From NCBI GenBank assembly GCA_002699335.1, contig PACG01000032.1, forward strand, positions 1 to 13,509: DNA of 13,509 nucleotides, read 5' to 3'. The translations under genes and the position numbers were made by a program. Position 1 is the first letter of the stretch, and each line of letters begins with the position of its first letter. The DNA comes from Candidatus Poribacteria bacterium (lineage in GTDB: Bacteria; Poribacteria; WGA-4E; UBA9662). This document shows positions 8,272-13,509 of the stretch, piece by piece. Below the pieces are notes generated by a model, which did no database searches, had not been told where the DNA came from, and was given only the letters and a program-made list of their open reading frames with translations.

Positions 8272-8643
8272 CTAATTCGCTGATATGGTGACAGCCTGAC
8301 CAGATTTGACCGATTTGAATAAAGTGGCATCTCCGGTTACCTGACCCAGGATATTGACTGGACTATAGGCTTTTGGTTTGTCCGAAGTGCTGACAGGCGT
8401 AGGCCCAAAAAAGATACAAAAGGCTGAGCCGGGCGGCCAATAGCCCAATGTGCCCACCTCTACTTCAGCTACCGCATCAGCGGCTTCACTACGCTTGACC
8501 GGAAGGTCAAAGTAGATCTCGTCGCCCCAAACGCTAGCTGAACCGGTGACCGGCAGAGAATCCCATACGGCTTGAGCCGTTTCGGAGTCGTTAAGTTGGG
8601 CTGACATCTTCAGATCGCCGGCTTGAATCGTAATCTGTTTCAT
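8272..8643 (-). CDS. Cyclophilin-like fold protein (TM1367/DUF369 type)
   Basis: The 123-residue protein matches the small TM1367-like cyclophilin-fold family (Cyclophil_like). The diagnostic blocks are WGDEIYFDLPV (39-49), GYWPPGSAFCIFFGPTPVS (67-85) and SPVNILGQVTGD (94-105), and the length is normal. These proteins have the barrel of cyclophilins, but I would not assume prolyl isomerase activity, because the family is biochemically poorly defined. There is no signal peptide. The gene lies 67 bases after the membrane-protein gene and 28 bases before the phosphoesterase. No Shine-Dalgarno is visible in front of the ATG. Confidence 0.88.
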   Translation of the reverse strand: MKQITIQAGDLKMSAQLNDSETAQAVWDSLPVTGSASVWGDEIYFDLPVKRSEAADAVAEVEVGTLGYWPPGSAFCIFFGPTPVSTSDKPKAYSPVNILGQVTGDATLFKSVKSGQAVTISAN

Positions 8644-8710
8644 AATATTAGATTTCGCTCGCTATCAAACAGTGGTCGAAATTGCAAGTGCAGATTGTTT
8701 GGAACATTGT

Positions 8711-9154
8711 TTAGAAAAGGGTATGGAGATACATACTGTGTGGGAAAACAAAAATATGGACCACCAGCCAAACCAAGGACAACCCCCGGGCAACATTAAC
8801 CAACGGCGGAAATCGTTGAGCAGTATAGTATCCCAGCACTGAAGCCAACGGGTCCGCAATCATGCGGTTGGCCCAAAACTCAACTCCTTGAAACCAGTCG
8901 GCCACAACCGTTCCGACCAGTCCGGTCTCCATGTAGTGCTCCGCAGTTTCCCAGAGATAGGCCAGGAACAAAACGCTGATTACATCAAAGTAGCTGGTTC
9001 GAATCTTCGACCTCTCCAGGCCAAAATACCTGGTGTCGAGGTGACGATGGAAACTCATGACAATATTGCCAACTGACAGACCGCTGAGAAGATGCTCAAT
9101 CGACCAGACGTCGAAAAGGGCTTCGGTCTTTAGCCCCCATAGATAACCAATCAT
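8711..9154 (-). CDS. Small integral membrane protein, family not recognised
   Basis: From the ATG at 9154 this is a 147-residue protein. The frame is open further upstream to 9289, but that part lies inside the methyltransferase gene, has a very Arg-rich translation (GRLRMRFGRYLRGVLRWLRWG) and looks like a shadow. The ATG at 9154 lies four bases after the methyltransferase stop, which fits translational coupling. Likely membrane segments lie near 55-70 (YFDVISVLFLAYLW) and 119-136 (VNVARGLSLVWLVVHIFVF), with weaker ones near 20-35 and 95-110. Possibly conserved polar residues are E20/H21, W68-E69 and E73 in LWETAEHYMET, D101-P102 (ADPLASVLGYY) and H133. The layout recalls VanZ/DUF2585-like small membrane proteins, but that is a loose impression. 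No function is proposed. Confidence 0.75.
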   Translation of the reverse strand: MIGYLWGLKTEALFDVWSIEHLLSGLSVGNIVMSFHRHLDTRYFGLERSKIRTSYFDVISVLFLAYLWETAEHYMETGLVGTVVADWFQGVEFWANRMIADPLASVLGYYTAQRFPPLVNVARGLSLVWLVVHIFVFPHSMYLHTLF

Positions 9155-9158
9155 ATGA

Positions 9159-9794
9159 TCATCGTTTTTTGAGTAAGGCAAAGAGCTCTTTGCCTGCACG
9201 CCGTTCAATCGAGTGCGGTGATCCCCCCATCTCAACCACCTCAAAACGCCCCGTAAATAGCGACCGAATCTCATCCTCAGTCGTCCCAAACGGCGGTCCC
9301 TGATCAGGAGGAATCAGGTAAAAAATAGCGATCAGCATCCCGTTCGGTTTCAGGATCTGATGAACCAGATCGACATATTCCGGTCGCCGGTCAGGATCGA
9401 TAGCACAAAAGCAGGTATATTCAACTACATAATCGAAGGTATTGGGATGTGATTCGATTAAAGTGAAAATATCTTGCTGAGACAACGAAACCTGAAGTTG
9501 CGCTGCTTCGATCTGCTGACGGGTGGCTTGTATGGCGGAGGAAGAGAAGTCGACCGCCGTCACCTCAAAACCTCGTTGGGCAAATAGCAGAACATCGTTA
9601 CCTCGCCCACACCCAATAACTGCCACTTTACCGCTCGAAGAGGCCTTCTCTCGATCTAAGTAGGCAACGAAAGGCGGTGCTGCTTGACCGATGTCCCAGC
9701 CGGGGGACTCCTCCCGGTGGTAGATCCCTTCCCAAAACTCAACTTGATTGACGGTGTAGTTAGGAACTTCCTGAGTTGATGGAGTCTGTGTCAT
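9159..9794 (-). CDS. S-adenosylmethionine-dependent methyltransferase, TPMT/HOL (thiol/halide) type
   Basis: The 211-residue protein has a class I methyltransferase fold. Residues 18-36 (VEFWEGIYHREESPGWDIG) and the following PP match the N-terminal Trp-rich block of the thiopurine S-methyltransferase family. VAVIGCGRGNDVLLFAQRG (57-75) is the SAM-binding motif I, and VDFS (81-84) supplies the acidic ribose-binding residue. EYTCFCAIDPDRRPEYV (125-141) and GPPFGTTEDEIRSLF (166-180) are the blocks shared with plant HOL-type halide/thiol methyltransferases. Family members methylate thiols, thiocyanate, halides or, in TPMT itself, thiopurines or tellurite. The sequence does not settle which. The gene starts seven bases after the amidohydrolase stop and is followed four bases later by a membrane-protein gene, so it is probably in an operon. 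Cytoplasmic. Confidence 0.9.
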   Translation of the reverse strand: MTQTPSTQEVPNYTVNQVEFWEGIYHREESPGWDIGQAAPPFVAYLDREKASSSGKVAVIGCGRGNDVLLFAQRGFEVTAVDFSSSAIQATRQQIEAAQLQVSLSQQDIFTLIESHPNTFDYVVEYTCFCAIDPDRRPEYVDLVHQILKPNGMLIAIFYLIPPDQGPPFGTTEDEIRSLFTGRFEVVEMGGSPHSIERRAGKELFALLKKR

Positions 9795-9801
9795 CAGTCA
9801 G

Positions 9802-10665
9802 TTACCAATCGAGTCGATAAAAGTTGGCGGCGTTTTGCTGATATATTTGTTGTTTCTGTGCTTCAGTAGCAGAATCGATGATCTGGTCCAAGGCTTCGAC
9901 CCACTGCGGATACTCAGCTGCTAAGGTTGAAACCGGCCAGTCTCCGCCGTACGCCACACGATGCCAACCGAAGGCGTCGATAATGTCATTAACGTAGGGG
10001 GTTAGATCTGAAACGGTCCAGTTGTCAGGATCGGCCATCGTAACCATCCCCGAAACTTTGCAATAGACGTTCTCAAAGTCGGCCAGCCGCTGTATCTGAC
10101 CTCGCCACGATTCTCGATGGTCATTTACGATCAGATCCGGCGAACCACCGATATGGTCCAGCATAAAATTGACCTGTGGACACTGCTCGACCATCTGAAT
10201 GACACTATCGAGCTGATCGTGGCGGGCACAAATATCAAAACTCAAGCTGAAGTCAGCCAACAGTTGTACTCCACTGATGAAGCTAAGTTGCAGACAAAAG
10301 TCTCTGTTCTCAACGACGTGGAGTAAGCGACGGATCCCTTTGACTAAAGGGATCTGTGTCAATTGTTCCAGGTATGGTTTTAACTCTGCCTCTTTCTCGA
10401 TGGGGGCAAAGGCGACGATCCCTTTGATCCGAGGATCCTCTTCTGCTAACTCTGCGATCCAGCGAGCTTCGTTCACCCCTTGATCGTCGCCACAGTCGCA
10501 CTGGACAAAGACCATGGCTCCAACGTCAATAGGTTGGCAGTGCTGATTGTAGTCGCTAAGATGAAAAGCACGGTTGAGTGGTTCAATATCTTTGATCCAG
10601 TCGTAATTGAATTTTTGCGGATCCCACAGATGAAGATGGGTGTCGGTTATCGGAAAATTAGGCAC
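9802..10665 (-). CDS. Amidohydrolase-2 family hydrolase, L-fuconolactonase/lactonase-like
   Basis: The 287-residue protein is a PF04909-type TIM-barrel hydrolase of normal length. It shows TDTHLHLWDP (7-16) with the metal-site His10/His12, FDICARHDQL (143-152) with His149, MLDHIGG (168-174) with His171, VYCKVSGM (200-207) and YGGDWPV (239-245) with Asp242. ARH, LDHIGG, CKVSGM and GGDWPV blocks are typical of the lactonase branch that opens sugar lactones such as L-fucono-1,5-lactone or L-rhamnonolactone. The exact substrate is not certain, and no sugar dehydrogenase or transporter lies beside it. The start is GTG at 10665, with a strong AAAGGAG ribosome site seven bases upstream (10673-10679). 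This is one of only two genes in the window with a clear ribosome binding site. It heads the cluster running to the phosphoesterase. Cytoplasmic. Confidence 0.92.
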   Translation of the reverse strand: MPNFPITDTHLHLWDPQKFNYDWIKDIEPLNRAFHLSDYNQHCQPIDVGAMVFVQCDCGDDQGVNEARWIAELAEEDPRIKGIVAFAPIEKEAELKPYLEQLTQIPLVKGIRRLLHVVENRDFCLQLSFISGVQLLADFSLSFDICARHDQLDSVIQMVEQCPQVNFMLDHIGGSPDLIVNDHRESWRGQIQRLADFENVYCKVSGMVTMADPDNWTVSDLTPYVNDIIDAFGWHRVAYGGDWPVSTLAAEYPQWVEALDQIIDSATEAQKQQIYQQNAANFYRLDW

Positions 10666-10672
10666 AGGCGAA

Positions 10673-10679
10673 CTCCTTT
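10673..10679 (-). promoter_or_regulatory. Ribosome binding site of the amidohydrolase gene
   Basis: The minus strand reads AAAGGAG, seven bases ahead of the GTG at 10665. It supports the non-ATG start, which places THLHLWD next to the N-terminus as usual in the family. Confidence 0.8.
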
Positions 10680-10724
10680 AAGTGTTCGTCGTTTTCTGTT
10701 AATTGGTTTAAGTATCTAAAGCGT

Positions 10725-10779
10725 GCCACCAACTTGGCAGCTCTGCCCTCGACTTGGCTTGTCCTCAAAACCTGGTGGC
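10725..10779 (-). repeat. Inverted repeat with inner hairpin in the leader of the amidohydrolase gene
   Basis: GCCACCA (10725-10731) can pair with TGGTGGC (10773-10779), and within the 41-base loop GGCAG (10736-10740) faces CTGCC (10743-10747). The element sits in the 137-base gap between tldE and the amidohydrolase gene. It has no T tract, so it does not look like a simple terminator. It could be a structured leader or operator, or chance. Confidence 0.35.
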
Positions 10780-10797
10780 GAAGCGGCCTTAACTTGG
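10732..10797. repeat. Three direct ACTTGG repeats at 20- and 40-base spacing
   Basis: ACTTGG occurs at 10732-10737, 10752-10757 and 10792-10797, so the copies are 20 and 40 bases apart, close to whole turns of the helix. They lie upstream of the amidohydrolase gene and interleave with the inverted repeat at 10725-10779. Phased short repeats can be binding sites for a regulator, but three six-base matches in 70 bases is weak evidence. Confidence 0.3.
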
Positions 10798-10802
10798 GAA
10801 GA

Positions 10803-12089
10803 TTAGAAACTGGTACCACTGGTAAAGGTGAAGTTCCTAACTTTTAGTGGCGGCACATAAGCAGATCCACCGGTCCGACGAGGTCGCCCCATCATCTCGA
10901 TGTTGGCCAGCACATGGAGCGGACTCTCGTTAAAGCGCAGATTCTTAACTCCGTAGCAGATCTGGCCGTTTTCAATCCAAAACAGGCCGTCACGGGTCAT
11001 ACCTGTCATTAGCAGTTTCATCGGATCAACAAATCGAATGTACCAAAAGCGGGTAACCAATAATCCTTGCTCCACACTGTCGATCATCTGCTGAAGGGTG
11101 TTATCGTCACCTAACATAACCATATTGGTGGGTGAACCGGTGTGTACATGACCGGTCTGGCTGGCCCAATATCGGCTATAGGACAGATTTTCCAATTTGC
11201 CTGATTTCAGCCAGTAAACCTGATCTGCCGGTAACCCATTACCGAAAAAGGGACGAGTGGGGCAGCCAGTATGATCGGGTTGACTATAGAGGTTAACTGC
11301 TGAGGTGCCGATTTGTTCGCCCTCCTTATTTGAAAAAGCGCTTCGCCCTTCGTCAGCCGCTTTGGCTTCCAAACTATAGAATAATGGGCCGAATATACCT
11401 GAGACGGCAGAAGGTTCTAAAATAACGGTATATTGACCTGGCTCTACGTCTCTCGGTGACTGGCTGGTCTTGGCTTTATGGCAGGCGATATCAACCGCTT
11501 CTAACGGCTGGATCTGTTCTAATCGCTCGCTAACAGCTTCAGCCCATCCTGAGCTAGTTGGGCTCATTACCGTGTTGGTGTAGCTAACACTGCTCTGCCG
11601 GTAATAGGCCATCACCCCGTTGGAGTTAGCGATGGCACTAAAACGCCAACCGGTTGAGAAGTGACCGGCCAGATTCAACCCCTGAACTTCACATTTTTGA
11701 ATTGCCTTTTGAATCATCTCGGCTCTGGCTTGTGGGGTTACTTCAGCGGTGACGTGATCGTAAGCATCAACATCGAGATAAGATTGAGGCCCCACAGGGG
11801 GTAGGTATTCGGTATCTAGTGCGGTTGACTGAGCGATCTGTTCCGCCCTTTTCACCACTTCTCGCAAGGTATCTTGATTTAATCGATTGGTACTGGCATG
11901 ACCGACCTGTTGCCCAAAGGCAGCAGTCACACTCAAAGCGGTATCTTTTTGGGCTGTGTTTTGGGTGATAGTGTTATTGGCAAATCGGGTATTGGCATCT
12001 ATCTCCCCATGCAATGATAATTGCAGATGATCGGCTTGCTGATAAGATAAGGCTTGTTGAAGAATCTGCTCTGCTTGTGCGCGTTCCAT
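10803..12089 (-). CDS. tldE: TldE/PmbA family subunit of the TldD-TldE metallopeptidase
   Basis: From the ATG at 12089 the protein is 428 residues, normal for TldE/PmbA. That start has GGGAG seven bases upstream (12097-12101) and lies 28 bases after the tldD stop. The longer frame from 12167 would overlap tldD and adds 26 residues (APHRPVFARSVWGE...) unlike the family, so I reject it. Landmarks are the N-terminal QAEQILQQAL segment, YTVILEPSAVSGIFG (about 220-234), GTSAVNLYSQPDHTGCPTRP (about 261-280), and the closing GGSAYVPPLKVRNFTFTSGT. There is no HExxxH motif, as expected: in E. coli TldE is the non-catalytic partner and TldD binds the metal. The heterodimer degrades unfolded or modified peptides and, in other bacteria, acts on microcin B17 and the CcdA antitoxin. 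Cytoplasmic. Confidence 0.92.
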   Translation of the reverse strand: MERAQAEQILQQALSYQQADHLQLSLHGEIDANTRFANNTITQNTAQKDTALSVTAAFGQQVGHASTNRLNQDTLREVVKRAEQIAQSTALDTEYLPPVGPQSYLDVDAYDHVTAEVTPQARAEMIQKAIQKCEVQGLNLAGHFSTGWRFSAIANSNGVMAYYRQSSVSYTNTVMSPTSSGWAEAVSERLEQIQPLEAVDIACHKAKTSQSPRDVEPGQYTVILEPSAVSGIFGPLFYSLEAKAADEGRSAFSNKEGEQIGTSAVNLYSQPDHTGCPTRPFFGNGLPADQVYWLKSGKLENLSYSRYWASQTGHVHTGSPTNMVMLGDDNTLQQMIDSVEQGLLVTRFWYIRFVDPMKLLMTGMTRDGLFWIENGQICYGVKNLRFNESPLHVLANIEMMGRPRRTGGSAYVPPLKVRNFTFTSGTSF

Positions 12090-12096
12090 AATATTA

Positions 12097-12101
12097 CTCC
12101 C
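12097..12101 (-). promoter_or_regulatory. Ribosome binding site that fixes the tldE start
   Basis: GGGAG on the minus strand is seven bases ahead of the ATG at 12089. The alternative ATG at 12167, inside tldD, lacks such support. Confidence 0.65.
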
Positions 12102-12117
12102 GTCTCTCCCGCTGAGG

Positions 12118-13509
12118 CTAGCTTCGCCCCACACTGATCTGGCGAAAACGGGCCGGTGAGGCGCCATGCGTCATTTGCGAAATCTGCATCGGATCCCCCT
12201 TACCACAGTTGAGAATTCCATTCGGCACCCAAAATCGCTCATCGCAGACGGCATCACAGGCATTCCAGAATTCGGTTGTTATGGCCTGGTAGGTCACATC
12301 TTTCAACATGCCCGTAATCTTACCGTCTTTGATTTGCCAAAAGGCGTCACCACCAAATTGGAAGTTACACCGCATCTGATCGATACTAAAACTTCCCATT
12401 CCTTCGATATAAATTCCATCTTTGGTGTCGTTTATCAATTCATCGAGTGACAAGGGTTTCTGACCTGCCGCCAGACTCAAATTGGGAATGCGGACAATCG
12501 GTGTGTTGCTCCAGTGAGAGGCACGGCAGGTCCCGTTACTTCGCTCCAAATTAATCTCGCTGGCGACTTCGCGATTGGTGCCGTAACCGACAAACAGACC
12601 ATCCTTGACGATATCCCATTTTTGTCCTGTCACTCCGTCATCATCAAAGCCGTGGGTAGCCAGACCGTGTGGCAACGTGTTATCGGCCATAAAATTGACC
12701 AACGAGGATCCGTATTGCAACTGGTTCAGCAATTCTGGTACAGCGAAACTCCGCCCTGCTAAACTTTCTTCGTAGCCCAGAACACGATCCAGTTCGGTCG
12801 CATGCCCTACCGATTCGTGAATGGTCAAAGCCAGATTAAGTGGATCTAAAATCAGGTCTTTTTGTCCAACCGGGCAGGGCGGAGCACGCAGATGTTCAAC
12901 CGCCTGCTCCGCCACTCGTTCGGTGTTTTTCAGAAGATCCTCAGCAGCGATATTTTCGTAGCCCATGGTCCGAGGTGGTGGGGCATAAATTCGGCTCTTG
13001 GCATCACCATTACCAACCGCAGTCGCTTGATACTGTGCGGAGGTGGTTAAAACCAAACTTTCCAAATTCGTGCCTTCAGTATTAGCGAAAAAACGCTTCG
13101 TTTTTCGCAGACTCATCAGCGCATTGGCTTTTTGAACCCCGCTGTTTTTTCGCAAGGCGGCCGTAATCTCCAACAACAGTCCAATCTTTTGGTTAATGCT
13201 GACCAAAAAAGGATCTATCTCGTAGGGAGTAGTAAAGGTTTCCTGATGCGTTTTCTCCGGTACAAGATGTACAGGTTGGCGGAGAGTGGTGGTGCTAGCT
13301 TCCGCAATGGCTTTGGCCAGATGGGTTACACGCTGGATTTCTTCTCGATTGATCTCATTGCTACTAGCAAAACCCCAGGCGCCGTTGACCAAAACCCGAA
13401 CCCCAAACCCAACGTCGTCTCGGTCACTGATTTGGCTGACCCGTTGATCTTCGGTTGCCAGCACCTGTTGCTTATAGTTGGCAACCCGAACATCGGCATA
13501 CTGAACACC
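12118..13509 (-). CDS. tldD: TldD metallopeptidase, N-terminus beyond window
   Basis: The frame is open to the right edge, so only the last 463 residues are seen. A GTG at 13464 is probably not the start, because the 15 codons before it (GVQYADVRVANYKQQ) continue the family's N-terminal ADVR-type segment. The catalytic motif HESVGH (visible residues 231-236, bases 12802-12819) in LTIHESVGHATELDR is the HExxxH zinc site of TldD. A Cys in NCGKGDPMQ (visible residue 435, bases 12205-12207) corresponds in place to the third zinc ligand known from E. coli TldD. Other hallmarks are LPHGLATHGFDDDGVTGQK, YIEGMGSFSID and MLKDVTYQA. It is followed 28 bases later by tldE, so the two subunits of the heterodimer are co-encoded. 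Soluble, cytoplasmic peptidase acting on unstructured peptides. Confidence 0.94.
   Translation of the reverse strand, partial: GVQYADVRVANYKQQVLATEDQRVSQISDRDDVGFGVRVLVNGAWGFASSNEINREEIQRVTHLAKAIAEASTTTLRQPVHLVPEKTHQETFTTPYEIDPFLVSINQKIGLLLEITAALRKNSGVQKANALMSLRKTKRFFANTEGTNLESLVLTTSAQYQATAVGNGDAKSRIYAPPPRTMGYENIAAEDLLKNTERVAEQAVEHLRAPPCPVGQKDLILDPLNLALTIHESVGHATELDRVLGYEESLAGRSFAVPELLNQLQYGSSLVNFMADNTLPHGLATHGFDDDGVTGQKWDIVKDGLFVGYGTNREVASEINLERSNGTCRASHWSNTPIVRIPNLSLAAGQKPLSLDELINDTKDGIYIEGMGSFSIDQMRCNFQFGGDAFWQIKDGKITGMLKDVTYQAITTEFWNACDAVCDERFWVPNGILNCGKGDPMQISQMTHGASPARFRQISVGRS

Noticed and set aside
8665..8859. 64-residue minus-strand frame overlapping the membrane-protein gene
   Set aside because: It is in another frame of the membrane-protein gene, which has better start context and a coherent membrane pattern.
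9155..9289. N-terminal extension of the membrane protein
   Set aside because: It lies in another frame of the methyltransferase gene, its translation is abnormally Arg-rich, and the ATG at 9154 is perfectly placed after the methyltransferase stop.

Overview
The window looks like a piece of a Candidatus Poribacteria genome (sponge-associated or marine) or a close relative. The best evidence is the C-terminus of the large secreted protein at 4034-7387. It ends in a domain beginning PNYPNPFNPETWIPFQL, with the AYWDG, SGLYFYSLQVGD and TRQMVILK blocks that end very many poribacterial exported proteins. The SDS22-like leucine-rich repeats, the carboxypeptidase-regulatory-like Ig modules and the cohesin/dockerin modules point the same way. 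The assignment rests on protein signatures, because no rRNA or other phylogenetic marker is present.

Every convincing gene is on the minus strand, so transcription runs from the right edge to the left edge. In that order the window holds: a TldD-type metallopeptidase (12118 to the right edge, N-terminus cut off); its partner TldE/PmbA (10803-12089); a 137-base leader with repeats; an amidohydrolase-2/lactonase-like enzyme (9802-10665); a TPMT/HOL-type S-adenosylmethionine methyltransferase (9159-9794); a small unrecognised membrane protein (8711-9154); a TM1367-like cyclophilin-fold protein (8272-8643); a calcineurin-like metallophosphoesterase (7515-8243); a 127-base gap; then two very large secreted proteins, a clan CD (caspase/legumain-like) cysteine peptidase with Ig, cohesin, dockerin and sorting modules (4034-7387) and a cohesin/LRR/Ig multidomain protein (1-4013, C-terminus cut off by the left edge).

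The right half is a set of cytoplasmic housekeeping or metabolic genes. TldD and TldE should form one heterodimeric peptidase. The five genes from the amidohydrolase to the phosphoesterase are closely spaced and may be co-transcribed, but they do not spell out a single pathway I recognise.

The left half is the more interesting part. Two exported proteins only 20 bases apart both carry related cohesin modules, and the upstream one also carries a textbook two-repeat dockerin next to a caspase-like protease. My inference is a surface or secreted assembly in which a protease is linked by cohesin-dockerin contacts to an LRR/Ig adhesin-like scaffold, a use of these modules outside cellulose breakdown. 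The parts are read directly from the sequence; the assembly itself is unproven. No tRNA, rRNA, CRISPR array, transposase or integrase was seen.
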